From: Mycolicibacterium porcinum | Lineage (GTDB): Bacteria; Actinomycetota; Actinomycetes; Mycobacteriales; Mycobacteriaceae | Assembly: GCA_001942045.1 (NCBI GenBank) | Contig: MSTD01000008.1 | Coordinates: 85,643-149,642 of the forward strand | Length of the DNA: 64,000 bases | Direction: 5' to 3' | Shown here: positions 47,188 through 55,522 of the stretch, in pieces | How positions within the stretch are numbered: position 1 is the stretch's first letter | Layout of the letters: every line of letters starts with the position of its first letter | The notes under the pieces: generated by a model | What the model was told of the DNA's origin: nothing | What the model saw: only the letters and a program-made list of their open reading frames with translations | Databases searched by the model: none | Made by a program: the position numbers and the translations under genes

Positions 47188-47970
47188 TCAGTTACCCGGC
47201 GTGGGCGTCTCCGCCGCCGGCGCACCCTCCGGAGCGGGCGGCGCAGGCTGCTGTGGGTTGGCCTGAGCCAGGATGAACGGCACCGGCGCCGATCTGAGAT
47301 TGCCCAGCTGCACCATCAGGTTGTAGGTACCCGGCCCGATCGGCTGGCGCGGCATCGGGCACTGCGGCGCCGACCCCATGCCGGTCCAGGTCACCTCGGT
47401 GGTGACCTGCTCACCGGGGTTGAAGGTCTTCACCAGAGTCTCGTTCGACGGTGCGCAGTCCAGGTTCGACCACAGCCGGTTGTTGTCCAGCGAGTACACG
47501 TAGGCGGCCAGCACCGCGGCACCCACGTCCCGCTTGCAGGCCACCAGGCCGATGTTGGTCACGACCATGGTGAACTTCGGCTGGTCGCCCACGACGTACT
47601 CGGGCTGGCTGGTGATGCCCTTGACCGCCAGCGTGGAATCCGGGCAGTCGTCGCCCTCTTTGAGCAGCGGCGGCGGGGTGACGGCGGCCGTCGGCGTGGC
47701 CGTCGGCGGCGGCGCGTGCTGGGCCGGCGGAACCACCGGGGTCTTCACCTCGGGATTCTCGCCCGGCAGTGGCGTCGGCGGAGCGGCCTCGGCCGTGGGT
47801 TCGTCAGCTGACTTGGTCTCGGCTCCGGAGCTGCTGGTCATGATCACCGCGACGATCGCGGCGATGATCCCCACGACCACCACCGCGATTCCGATGGCCA
47901 GCGCACGGCGCCGCCAGTAAATCTGCGAGGGCAGTGGCCCATGAGGTTCGAGATCTAACACGGCTTTCAC
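47188..47970 (-). CDS. Membrane-anchored exported protein (Rv3587c-like)
   Basis: 260 aa. Short cytoplasmic N-terminus, one membrane helix (ALAIGIAVVVVGIIAAIVAV, about 23-46), a Pro/Thr-rich linker (about 50-105) and an exported beta-domain with four cysteines (DDCPDS, ACKRD, LDCAPS, PQCPMP) probably forming two disulfides. The domain resembles the M. tuberculosis Rv3587c product of unknown function. GTG 47970. Its stop is 3 nt from that of disA (convergent). Confidence 0.88.
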   Translation of the reverse strand: MKAVLDLEPHGPLPSQIYWRRRALAIGIAVVVVGIIAAIVAVIMTSSSGAETKSADEPTAEAAPPTPLPGENPEVKTPVVPPAQHAPPPTATPTAAVTPPPLLKEGDDCPDSTLAVKGITSQPEYVVGDQPKFTMVVTNIGLVACKRDVGAAVLAAYVYSLDNNRLWSNLDCAPSNETLVKTFNPGEQVTTEVTWTGMGSAPQCPMPRQPIGPGTYNLMVQLGNLRSAPVPFILAQANPQQPAPPAPEGAPAAETPTPGN

Positions 47971-48034
47971 GGTAAGCCCAGGTCATACCCAGTTGTACGA
48001 GGCGGCCCGGCGTGTCGGGGCGGCAGCGAAATTC

Positions 48035-48655
48035 TCAGGCTTCGCCGATGTTGCCCAGGTGGCTGCGCAGCTCCACGTGACCGTCCGACAGGTGGTAGGT
48101 GGCACCGACGATGGCCTGGGTGCCCGCGGCCAATCCGTTGGCGATCGCGGACGAGCGCATCTGCAGCTGGTTGACCGTCTCCTTGACGTGGAAGGCCTCG
48201 AACTCGTCGACGCGGGTCAGGCCGGAATGCCGACCCATGAGGATCGACGGCGTCACCCGCTCGACGATGTCGCGCACGTAACCGCCGGGCACCTGGCCCT
48301 CGTCGAGCGCGTTGATGGCGGCGTTGACCGCACCGCAGCTGTCGTGGCCCAGGACCACGATCAGCGGCACGTTGAGGATCGACACCGCGTACTCGATCGA
48401 GCCCAACACCGCATTGTCGATGACGTGGCCCGCGGTCCGCACCACGAACATGTCGCCGAGGCCCTGGTCGAACAGCAGCTCAGCGGCGACCCGGCTGTCA
48501 CCACAGCCGAAGACGACGGCGGTGGGCTTCTGACCGTGCGCGAGCTTGGCCCGGCGGGCGATGTCCTGGCTGGGATGCTGCGGTTCACCCGCCACAAAGC
48601 GAGCGTTACCGTCCTTGAGTGCCTTCCAAGCGGACACCGGATTCGAGTTGGGCAT
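48035..48655 (-). CDS. canB: Beta-carbonic anhydrase CanB
   Basis: 206-aa beta-class carbonic anhydrase interconverting CO2 and bicarbonate. Zinc ligands C51, H104 and C107 with the D53-R55 dyad (FGCGDSR, LGHDSCG) have the numbering of Rv3588c. The M. tuberculosis enzyme has CADSR where this one has CGDSR. ATG 48655 (MPNSNPVSAW) matches the known start; ATG 48664 is a close alternative. Divergent from mutY. Confidence 0.95.
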   Translation of the reverse strand: MPNSNPVSAWKALKDGNARFVAGEPQHPSQDIARRAKLAHGQKPTAVVFGCGDSRVAAELLFDQGLGDMFVVRTAGHVIDNAVLGSIEYAVSILNVPLIVVLGHDSCGAVNAAINALDEGQVPGGYVRDIVERVTPSILMGRHSGLTRVDEFEAFHVKETVNQLQMRSSAIANGLAAGTQAIVGATYHLSDGHVELRSHLGNIGEA

Positions 48656-48680
48656 ATCAGCCATTCTGCATGAGCCGCCG

Positions 48681-49577
48681 ATGAGCATCGACCCGGGCGA
48701 ATTAGTAGGTTGGTATGAATCTGCCCAGCGTGACCTGCCATGGCGCCGACCAGGCGTTTCCGCCTGGCAGATCCTGGTCAGCGAATTCATGCTCCAGCAG
48801 ACCCCCGTGGCGCGCGTCGAGCCGATCTGGCTGGCCTGGATCGAGCGGTGGCCCACGCCGTCGGCCACCGCGGCCGCCGGTCCGGCCGAGGTGCTGCGCG
48901 CCTGGGGCAAGCTGGGTTATCCGCGGCGGGCCAAGCGCCTCCACGAATGTGCCGTGGTGATCGCGAGCGAATACGGCGACGAGGTGCCCCGCGACGTCGA
49001 GACGCTGCTGACCCTGCCCGGCATCGGCGCCTACACCGCCCGCGCGGTCGCCTGCTTCGCCTATTCGGCCGGCGTTCCGGTGGTCGACACCAATGTGCGC
49101 CGGGTGGTCACCAGGGTGCTGCACGGCCAGGCCGATGCACCCGCCCGGGCGCGCGACCTCGACGACGTCGCCGCCCTCCTGCCGGACGACGAAACCGCAC
49201 CGACGTTTTCGGCCGCCCTGATGGAACTGGGCGCGGTGGTGTGCACCGCCCGCGCACCGCAATGCGGGATCTGCCCGCTGAGCCGGTGCCGTTGGCGGGC
49301 AGCGGGTTATCCGGCAGCCACCGTCGTCAAACGGGTGCAGCGGTATGCCGGAACCGATCGCCAGGTTCGGGGCAGACTGCTGGACGTGTTGCGCGACAGC
49401 AGTTCTCCGGTCACCCGGGCCCAACTGGACGTGGCATGGCTCACCGACACCGCCCAACGCGACCGGGCCCTGGATTCACTGCTGGTCGACGGGTTGGTGG
49501 AGCAGACTGCCGACGGGCTGTTCGCCCTGGCCGGCGAAGGTGACGAGGCACGCGAGGGCAGCGCCGCAATTACATGA
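48681..49577 (+). CDS. mutY: A/G-specific adenine glycosylase MutY
   Basis: 298 aa. Removes adenine opposite 8-oxoguanine. Catalytic Glu in SEFMLQQTPV (E35), helix-hairpin-helix LTLPGIGAYTARAVACF, catalytic Asp in PVVDTNVRRV, and a C-x6-C-x2-C-x5-C cluster loop (CTARAPQCGICPLSRC) for 4Fe-4S. The C-terminal domain is short, as in other mycobacterial MutY. ATG 48681. Corresponds to Rv3589. Confidence 0.95.
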   Translation: MSIDPGELVGWYESAQRDLPWRRPGVSAWQILVSEFMLQQTPVARVEPIWLAWIERWPTPSATAAAGPAEVLRAWGKLGYPRRAKRLHECAVVIASEYGDEVPRDVETLLTLPGIGAYTARAVACFAYSAGVPVVDTNVRRVVTRVLHGQADAPARARDLDDVAALLPDDETAPTFSAALMELGAVVCTARAPQCGICPLSRCRWRAAGYPAATVVKRVQRYAGTDRQVRGRLLDVLRDSSSPVTRAQLDVAWLTDTAQRDRALDSLLVDGLVEQTADGLFALAGEGDEAREGSAAIT

Positions 49578-49638
49578 GATCGGCATGAATCCGTTCCGCG
49601 GCACCCCATTTGGGCGTTGCTTCACATAGAACGGAGCT

Positions 49639-49944
49639 ATGTCAAGCAAATTCTTCGCGACCATTGCGTGTACAGCGATGGGCCTGGGCGTCGGCCTGGG
49701 CCTCGCGGCGACCGCGAACGCCGCACCGGCCGGCACCGGTTCAGCCGCCGACACCGTGCGCGACCTGCAGAGCCGCGGCTACCACGTGCAGGTCAACTCG
49801 AACGCCAATACGGCGCTGTCGAATTGCCGGGTGACCGGGGTGCACGGACTGGCCGACTCCAACATCGACGACAACGGGTACCGCATCGACTCGACGCAGC
49901 ACACCACCGTCTACGTGAACGTGGCCTGCCAGCCCGACGGCTGA
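49639..49944 (+). CDS. Small secreted protein
   Basis: 101 aa. Signal peptide SKFFATIACTAMGLGVGLGLAATANA, mature part about 73 aa with SRGYHVQVNSN, SNCRVTGVHGL and a C-terminal cysteine near NVACQPDG; the two cysteines may form a disulfide. Small secreted mycobacterial proteins of this kind are common; function unknown. ATG 49639 with ACGGAG upstream. Confidence 0.78.
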   Translation: MSSKFFATIACTAMGLGVGLGLAATANAAPAGTGSAADTVRDLQSRGYHVQVNSNANTALSNCRVTGVHGLADSNIDDNGYRIDSTQHTTVYVNVACQPDG

Positions 49945-49948
49945 CGTA

Positions 49949-50920
49949 TTACGCGGTGACGGCGTCTTCGGCTATGCCACAGGCGAATTGACGTCGATAG
50001 TCCGAAGGCGTCACACCGATGAGCCGGCGGAAGTGATGGCGCAGCAGCGTCGCGGTACCGAACCCGGCCTGGGCGGCGATCCGGTCGATGTCGAGGTCGG
50101 ATTCCTCGAGCAGCCTGCGTGCGTACAACACCCGCTGATCGGTGATCCACTGCATGGGCGTGGTGCCGGTCTCCTCGACGAACCGGCGGGCGAATGTGCG
50201 CGTGGACATCGCGGACCGCCGGGCCAACGTCGTCACCGTGTGCGGCTTGTCCAGGTTGCCCATGATCCAGTCCAGGTGCGGCGCAAAGCCTTCCGAGCAC
50301 CTGACCGGGATCGGCTGGTCGATGAACTGGCGTTGCCCGCCGTCGCGCTGCGGTGGGACCACCATGCGGCGGGCGATCTTGTTGGTCACCTCGCTGCCCA
50401 GTTCGCGGCGAACCAGATGCAGACATGCATCGATACCCGCCGCGGTGCCCGCGCTGGTGATCAGGTTTCCGTCATCGACGTACAGCACGTTGCGGTCGAC
50501 CTTGGCGGTCGGATATTTGCGGGCCAACGCGTCGGCGTGCATCCAGTGTGTGGTGCACGGCCTGCCGTCGAGCAGGCCCGCGGCGCCGGCGAGGAATGCG
50601 CCCGAGCACACGGTCAGGATGATCGAACCTGCATCGGCGGCGGCCCGTACGGCGTCCAACGCCTCGGGCAGGTAGTCGGAGGTACCGATGGCCGGGATCG
50701 CCACCAGGTCCGCGCCCTGGAGGGCATCCAGCCCATGCTCGGGCGTCAGGGTGGCCCCGACCGACGTCCGCAGCGGCTTGCCCGGTTCGGGCCCGCACAC
50801 CTTGAAGTCGAAGTTCGGAACACCGTCGGCGGACCGGTCGATTCCGAAAACCTCGCAGATGACCCCGAACTCGAAAACCGCCAGGCCATCGAGCACCAGC
50901 GTGGAGACGCTTCTCAGCAT
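49949..50920 (-). CDS. GlxA-type regulator (DJ-1/PfpI + AraC)
   Basis: 323 aa. N-terminal DJ-1/PfpI-like domain (about 1-185; LTVCSGAFLAGAAGLLDGRP holds the nucleophile-elbow cysteine) and a C-terminal AraC DNA-binding domain with two helix-turn-helix units (TTLARRSAMSTRTFARRF, IAAQAGFGTATLLRHHFRRL). Ligand and targets unknown. GGCAGTA near 50931 and TACTGCC at 50985-50991 flank the divergent promoter region and could be operator half-sites (weak). Confidence 0.9.
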   Translation of the reverse strand: MLRSVSTLVLDGLAVFEFGVICEVFGIDRSADGVPNFDFKVCGPEPGKPLRTSVGATLTPEHGLDALQGADLVAIPAIGTSDYLPEALDAVRAAADAGSIILTVCSGAFLAGAAGLLDGRPCTTHWMHADALARKYPTAKVDRNVLYVDDGNLITSAGTAAGIDACLHLVRRELGSEVTNKIARRMVVPPQRDGGQRQFIDQPIPVRCSEGFAPHLDWIMGNLDKPHTVTTLARRSAMSTRTFARRFVEETGTTPMQWITDQRVLYARRLLEESDLDIDRIAAQAGFGTATLLRHHFRRLIGVTPSDYRRQFACGIAEDAVTA

Positions 50921-50991
50921 GGCAGTATTTTATCGCAAGGTGTCAGCGCTGCCACTGTTGGCGGTATATTTCCCCGACAAGCATTACTGCC

Positions 50992-51222
50992 ATGACTGTT
51001 GCACTCGCTCTGATCATCCTGATCTCACCCCTCGCGGTCGCCGCGGCAGTGGGCTGGGCGGCACAGCGCAGCAATATCCTGCGGTTCCGCCTCGACCTGT
51101 TCGACATGCCGTTCAACGACTACGAGACATACCGCGCCGGCCACGATCTCGACGCGGTACGCAGCCGCTTCGAACACCACCCGAGCTGGCCGAGCGCGGG
51201 CGTCCTAGGTGAGCGCCGATAG
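50992..51222 (+). CDS. Small membrane protein
   Basis: 76 aa: a membrane helix (ALALIILISPLAVAAAVGWA) followed by a polar tail with LRFRLDLFDMPFNDYETYRA. Function unknown. Codon usage and the ordered tail look like a real gene, and a promoter-like TATATT lies upstream, but there is no clear ribosome-binding site. Its last 18 nt overlap the convergent hydrolase gene. Confidence 0.55.
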   Translation: MTVALALIILISPLAVAAAVGWAAQRSNILRFRLDLFDMPFNDYETYRAGHDLDAVRSRFEHHPSWPSAGVLGERR

Positions 51223-51966
51223 GAACCCGGTCACCGCTTCGCGGTACACCTCGGGCGCGTCGTCGTGGATCAGATGACCGGCGCCGGGAACGTGCAAATA
51301 TCTTGTGTCCTTCCCGATCTCGGCCATCTCTCGCATCTGCCCGGGCGGCGCCACCGAATTGCCCGCCTCGATCAGCAGGGTCGGAACCCGCACGTCGCGC
51401 CACTGCTGCCAGTAATCCCGCGTCCCCCACTGTGCCGCGATGTCGAGCCACCACTGCGGGTAACCGTGCAGCCGCCAGCCGGTGGCCGTCCGGTCGAACG
51501 CCTCCAGGAAGTACCGACCCGCGACGGGCCCGAACTCGTCGTAAACCTCTTGCTCCGAACCGAATTCGACCGGGAGAGCGTGCACCCAGGGCTCCCACGG
51601 CCCGGTGGTGCGGCCACGGAAATCGGGGGCCATGTCCTCGACAACCACCGCGCGCGCCAATTCCGGGCGGGCCGCGGCCAGACACCACGAATGCAGCGCA
51701 CCCATGGAATGCCCCACCAGGATCGCCGGCCGCCCCAGCCCGGCCACGGCGTCACCGAGATCCTCGACGAACCGCTCGGTACTGATCGGGTATGGGTCGA
51801 CCACGTCGCGCCCGCGGTGCCATGGCGCGTCGTACGTGTAGACCTCCCCCAACCCGGTCAGCCAGGGCAATTGGCGCGACCAGGTGCTGCCACGGCCCAT
51901 CAGCCCGTGTACCAGGACGATGGGCTCACCGCGGCCCCCTCGATGGGTGAGCAGATCTGTGACCAT
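51205..51966 (-). CDS. Alpha/beta hydrolase (Rv3591c-like)
   Basis: 253 aa. VLVHGLMGRGSTW oxyanion loop, nucleophile elbow GHSMGALHSW, and C-terminal catalytic His in VPGAGHLIHDD. Substrate unknown. ATG 51966; the frame stays open upstream across mhuD in antisense and that part is not coding. Divergent from mhuD. Confidence 0.9.
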   Translation of the reverse strand: MVTDLLTHRGGRGEPIVLVHGLMGRGSTWSRQLPWLTGLGEVYTYDAPWHRGRDVVDPYPISTERFVEDLGDAVAGLGRPAILVGHSMGALHSWCLAAARPELARAVVVEDMAPDFRGRTTGPWEPWVHALPVEFGSEQEVYDEFGPVAGRYFLEAFDRTATGWRLHGYPQWWLDIAAQWGTRDYWQQWRDVRVPTLLIEAGNSVAPPGQMREMAEIGKDTRYLHVPGAGHLIHDDAPEVYREAVTGFLSALT

Positions 51967-51992
51967 CCCGTTATCTTGCCGGGCCGCCACGG

Positions 51993-51998
51993 TAGCCT
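51993..51998 (+). promoter_or_regulatory. -10 box of leaderless mhuD
   Basis: TAGCCT, 7 nt before the mhuD ATG at 52006. Confidence 0.5.
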
Positions 51999-52005
51999 GA
52001 ACACC

Positions 52006-52323
52006 ATGCCCGTCGTGAAGATCAACGCCATCGAGGTCCCGCCCAACGCCGGCCCGGAACTGGAGAAGCGCTTCGCCAACCGCGCGCACTCCGTCGACGA
52101 CCAGCCCGGATTCCTCGGCTTCCAACTCCTGCGTCCGGTCAAGGGTGAAGACCGCTACTTCGTGGTGACGCAGTGGGAAACCGAAGAGGCGTTCCAGGCC
52201 TGGGCCACGGGTCGCGCCGCCGAGGCGCACAAGGGCGAGCACGCCAATCCGGTGGCCACCGGTGCGTCACTGCTGGAGTTCGAGGTTGTGCTGGACGTTG
52301 CAGGGCCCGCTGGCCAGGCGTAG
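52006..52323 (+). CDS. mhuD: Heme-degrading monooxygenase MhuD
   Basis: 105-aa ABM-fold enzyme that opens heme to mycobilin and frees iron without releasing CO. Key residues N7, W66 and the heme ligand H75 are at their known positions. Very close to the M. tuberculosis protein (PVVKINAIEV, GFLGFQLLRPVKGE). No iron box is seen in front. ATG 52006, leaderless. The lpqF frame starts inside its end. Confidence 0.96.
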   Translation: MPVVKINAIEVPPNAGPELEKRFANRAHSVDDQPGFLGFQLLRPVKGEDRYFVVTQWETEEAFQAWATGRAAEAHKGEHANPVATGASLLEFEVVLDVAGPAGQA

Positions 52324-53662
52324 CCGCGGCCGGACGCTGCGCCGCACCGTTGGCCTGACGGCCATCTCAGCGGTGGCCGCGGCCCTGGCTTGTGGCTGTT
52401 CGCCCAACGTCGCGCCCGCGGCAGAAGTGTCCTACGGCGCGCACATCGACACCATCACCCCGCCTGGTCTGCGGGCCAAGCAGACGATGGACATGCTCAA
52501 CTCCGACTGGCCGATCGGCCCCATCGGCGTACGCACTCTCGCCGCACCCGAGAAGGTCGATCTGGTGGGCACCAAGATGGACTCCATCTGGTGGGATCGC
52601 CCGTTCAAGGTCAATTCGGTCGACATCGGGGCCGCACAGGCGACGCTGCACGTGCAGACGTCCTACAACGTCGCCCAGGACATCGAGTTGCGGACCAACG
52701 ACGTGGGCCTCGTCGACCGCTTCGAGGTCAACCTCGTACCCCCGAAGATCGACAAGTGGTCCGACATCGATGCCGAGCTGACCAAGTCGGGTGCGCGGTA
52801 CTCCTACCGGGTCTCGAAGGTCAACAACGGCAAGTGCGAGCAGGTCGCCGGCACCAACACCGAGATGTCACTGCCGTTGGCCTCGATCTTCAAACTGTAT
52901 GTGCTGCTTGCGGTTTCGGATGCCATCAAGGCCGGGACGCTGAGCTGGGACGATCACCTCACCATCACCAAGGAAGGCAAGAAGCTCGGTTCCGCCGGAC
53001 TGGACAAGCTTCCCCCCGGCGCCCAGATCACGGTGCGGACCGCTGCCCAGCAGATGATCTCGGCCAGCGACAACATGGCCACCGATCTGCTGATCGGACG
53101 GGTGGGCCCGCCGGCCGTGGAACGCGCGCTGGTGACCGCCGGCCATCACGATCCGGCGAGCATGACCCCATTCCCGACCATGCACGAGGTGTTCTCGGTC
53201 GGCTGGGGTCAGCCGAACCTCCGCGACCAGTGGAAGTCGGCTTCCCCCGCAGATCGGGTGGCGCTGCTGCAGCAGACCAATTCCCGTCCCTACGAACCAG
53301 ATCCGAACCGCACCCACACCCCGGCCTCCAACGACGGCCTGGAGTGGTTCGCCAGTGCGGCCGACATCTGCCGAGTGCATGCCGCACTGCAGGCCTCCGC
53401 TGTCGGACCGGCCGCTCCCGTCAAGGACATCCTGTCGGCGCTGCCGGGCATCGACCCGGATCCGGCGAAATGGCGCTACATCGGCGCCAAGGGCGGCAAC
53501 CTGCCCGGCGACCTGACCTTCAGCTGGTACGCGGTCGACTACACCGGCCAGCCATGGGTGTTCAGTTTCCAGCTGAACTGGCCGAAGTTCCGCAGCCCCA
53601 CCGCCGCGGGCTGGTTGCTGCAGATCGCCAAGCGCGCGTTCGCCATGGCGCCTGTGGGCTAG
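52298..53662 (+). CDS. lpqF: Lipoprotein LpqF, serine-hydrolase (beta-lactamase-like) domain
   Basis: 454 aa. Arg-rich N-terminus and lipobox ACGC, an N-terminal domain of about 120 residues, then a class A beta-lactamase-like domain with SIFK as the Ser-x-x-Lys motif and MISASDNMATDLLIG (SDN-like) following. No recognisable KTG triad, so a beta-lactam role is doubtful; an esterase or penicillin-binding-like role is open. The start is uncertain: TTG 52298 gives the Rv3593-like length; TTG 52286 and GTG 52262 are possible. All overlap mhuD, so translation is coupled. Confidence 0.88.
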   Translation: MQGPLARRSRGRTLRRTVGLTAISAVAAALACGCSPNVAPAAEVSYGAHIDTITPPGLRAKQTMDMLNSDWPIGPIGVRTLAAPEKVDLVGTKMDSIWWDRPFKVNSVDIGAAQATLHVQTSYNVAQDIELRTNDVGLVDRFEVNLVPPKIDKWSDIDAELTKSGARYSYRVSKVNNGKCEQVAGTNTEMSLPLASIFKLYVLLAVSDAIKAGTLSWDDHLTITKEGKKLGSAGLDKLPPGAQITVRTAAQQMISASDNMATDLLIGRVGPPAVERALVTAGHHDPASMTPFPTMHEVFSVGWGQPNLRDQWKSASPADRVALLQQTNSRPYEPDPNRTHTPASNDGLEWFASAADICRVHAALQASAVGPAAPVKDILSALPGIDPDPAKWRYIGAKGGNLPGDLTFSWYAVDYTGQPWVFSFQLNWPKFRSPTAAGWLLQIAKRAFAMAPVG

Positions 53663-53673
53663 CAGCGGGACTG

Positions 53674-53737
53674 CGCCGGTTTCTACCTGAGGGCTGTGGT
53701 CCTCCGCGGAACGACAACCCCGGTGTAGAAACCGGCG
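53674..53737. terminator. Hairpin between convergent genes
   Basis: Perfect 13-bp arms CGCCGGTTTCTAC (53674-53686) and GTAGAAACCGGCG (53725-53737) between lpqF and the histidine-phosphatase gene, with a 38-nt loop. Confidence 0.65.
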
Positions 53738-53750
53738 TCCCGGTCGGGAG

Positions 53751-54299
53751 CTAAGTGCTGCGCAACGTCCAGGCGTGACCGCGGAAATTCATCACCGTGC
53801 GGCTCATCGGTGCGATGTCGATGCGCCAGAACGACTTTGGTGGGGCATCCAGAGCCACCAGGATGGCGGCCCGAACCACCGCGGGGTGGGTGACGGCGAC
53901 CAGCCGTCCCCGCACCGAGGCCAGGCTGTCCATCCAACGCCGCACCCGGTCGACGAGATCGACCACGGACTCACCGCCGTGCGGTGCCCGAGCCGGATCG
54001 GTCAACCAGACTGCCAGATCTGCCGGCGGCACTCCGCCCAGCACACTGCCGCGCCAACGCCCGAAGTCCAGATCTCCCAGCTGAGGTTCGACCGCCGCCG
54101 ACAGTCCCAGCAGCTCGGCGGTCTGACGGGCCCGTTTCTCCGGCCCGCAGTACGCGGCGTCGATGACGCCCAGCTCCACGGCAGCGTCAGCCTGGCGGTG
54201 GCCCAACGCATTCAGCGGTTCGTCAGTGGGAAATCGTCCGGCCGCCGTGGCGTCGGTCATGGCGTGCGACACCAACGTCAGCCGGACGACCTCACTCAT
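53751..54299 (-). CDS. Histidine-phosphatase-family protein in the cobalt operon
   Basis: 182 aa. Phosphoglycerate-mutase-like fold: RARQTAELLG, LDFGRWRGSVL, HGGESVVDLVDRVRRW and VTHPAVVRAAI with the second catalytic His. The first motif, normally RHG, is SHA here (LTLVSHAM), so the Arg next to the phosphorylated His is changed. The DFGRWRG block is typical of CobC-like phosphatases. Third gene after cbtB and cbtA, 6 nt after cbtA; a role in cobalamin (alpha-ribazole phosphate) metabolism is suggested by context. Confidence 0.85.
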   Translation of the reverse strand: MSEVVRLTLVSHAMTDATAAGRFPTDEPLNALGHRQADAAVELGVIDAAYCGPEKRARQTAELLGLSAAVEPQLGDLDFGRWRGSVLGGVPPADLAVWLTDPARAPHGGESVVDLVDRVRRWMDSLASVRGRLVAVTHPAVVRAAILVALDAPPKSFWRIDIAPMSRTVMNFRGHAWTLRST

Positions 54300-54305
54300 C
54301 GAAAC

Positions 54306-55073
54306 TCACGCTGCGAGCGACTCCCGTTTGCCCTCAAGCACCTTCGATGCCAGGGCCCCGAACACCAGACCGATCGTCGCCCAGATCACCACCTGGGTAC
54401 CCAGCGAGTACAACCGGAACTGGTAGAGGTCATCGGCCGGGAACGTCGACGGAGTCTCATGAATCCCCGGCAGGATCAGGAAGACCACGGCCATCGACAC
54501 CACGTAGTCCGCGGCGCCGACCAGAGTGGCATTCCACGCCCCGAGCTTCGGCGTCAGCCGACGCGCCAGCAGGATCGAACCGACGAACAATCCGGCCGAG
54601 AGCACAACCAAGAGCAGGTACAGCAGGGTCCGCTGCTGGATGGTCTCCTCCAGGCTGACCGCCGGCGGGTTGGGCGGGTACTTGAGCGCCGGGACGATCC
54701 ACAGTGAGACGAGCATGCCGCCGGCGGTCAACGCCGCCAACGCCCGCGCGGACAGGTTGGCCCTGCCGTACACCGCGCAGAACACGACGGCCAGCAGCGC
54801 GCCCATCGCCACACTGAAGATCAGGACGCCGAGGCCCATGCCGATGTTGGACTGCACGCCGCGGGTGAACACCTCGGCACTCTCGGCGCCGCCGTGCGAA
54901 TGCCCGCCCCCGCCGTGTGAATGTTCCGCGGCTTCATGCGCCGCGCCGCCACCGTTCTCGAAGTCGATCGCCCGACCGATGATCGGTTCGATCAGCAGCT
55001 TGGCCCACAGGAACGCGAGCACGCCAGCTAGGGCGCCGGCCAGAATGCCGCGCCCGATGATCTGCTTTTCCAT
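54306..55073 (-). CDS. cbtA: Cobalt transporter subunit CbtA
   Basis: 255-aa membrane protein with about 5-6 helices. N-terminal helix GRGILAGALAGVLAFLWAKL, then a His-rich loop (HEAAEHSHGGGGHSHGG) that probably binds cobalt, and further helices including VVIWATIGLVFGALASKVL. Works with the small subunit CbtB. ATG 55073; the open frame reaches further upstream but overlaps cbtB. Confidence 0.92.
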   Translation of the reverse strand: MEKQIIGRGILAGALAGVLAFLWAKLLIEPIIGRAIDFENGGGAAHEAAEHSHGGGGHSHGGAESAEVFTRGVQSNIGMGLGVLIFSVAMGALLAVVFCAVYGRANLSARALAALTAGGMLVSLWIVPALKYPPNPPAVSLEETIQQRTLLYLLLVVLSAGLFVGSILLARRLTPKLGAWNATLVGAADYVVSMAVVFLILPGIHETPSTFPADDLYQFRLYSLGTQVVIWATIGLVFGALASKVLEGKRESLAA

Positions 55074-55095
55074 TTTTCGCCGAATCTCCGCTGCG

Positions 55096-55311
55096 TCAGT
55101 GGCAGGGGAAACCGAGCAGGTGGCGGGCGTCGTGCACGAACTCGTGCACGTAGGTGTTGTTGCCCAGGACCGAGGTCGCACCCTGGTCCATCCCGACGAA
55201 GTACAGGGCCAACAGCGCGATGAACGCGGTGAGCGTCAACCAGAGCACCGCCTTGGTGGCCGACAGATCGATCGGCCGGGCCTGACCCTTGCGTGCGTCA
55301 GTGGAAGTCAT
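55096..55311 (-). CDS. cbtB: Cobalt transporter subunit CbtB
   Basis: 71 aa: one membrane helix (AVLWLTLTAFIALLALYFVG) and the family ending NNTYVHEFVHDARHLLGFPCH, a histidine motif for metal. First gene of cbtB-cbtA-phosphatase, behind a cobalamin riboswitch, so cobalt uptake would be cut when cobalamin is plentiful. Confidence 0.94.
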   Translation of the reverse strand: MTSTDARKGQARPIDLSATKAVLWLTLTAFIALLALYFVGMDQGATSVLGNNTYVHEFVHDARHLLGFPCH

Positions 55312-55344
55312 CGAGAGGTCCTTTCCGGGAATTCGCGTCCCAGT

Positions 55345-55440
55345 CCGTGTCGTGACGAGTAAGGGTCTGACTGTTAACAGTGGCGCGGCCGTCCTGGATT
55401 CTCACCAGGTTCCTTTGCCCGTCGATTACAGCAGCATCCT
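55345..55440 (-). promoter_or_regulatory. Cobalamin riboswitch 2 (cbtBA leader)
   Basis: Minus strand: GGAACCTGGTGAGAATCCAGG, then GCCGCGCCACTGT and B12 box CAGTCAGACC, closed by GTAA/TTAC. TAGGAT at 55442-55437 may be its own -10 box. Regulation of cbtBA by cobalamin riboswitches is established in other bacteria. Confidence 0.88.
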
Positions 55441-55482
55441 AACCACGGCGCAGGAGATCGCCCCCATCGCGCGCGCGAAAAA

Positions 55483-55507
55483 CGCCCCCACCGAACTGGC
55501 GGGGGCG
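55483..55507 (-). terminator. Rho-independent terminator of clpC1
   Basis: Stem CGCCCCC / GGGGGCG, followed on the minus strand by a run of five T. It separates clpC1 from the riboswitch-controlled cbt operon. Confidence 0.88.
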
Positions 55508-55522
55508 CTTCTCGTAATGAAC

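Noticed and set aside
50931..50991. GGCAGTA ... TACTGCC inverted pair as autoregulatory operator of the GlxA-type gene
   Set aside because: Arms are only 7 bp and about 47 bp apart; too weak to list as a site.
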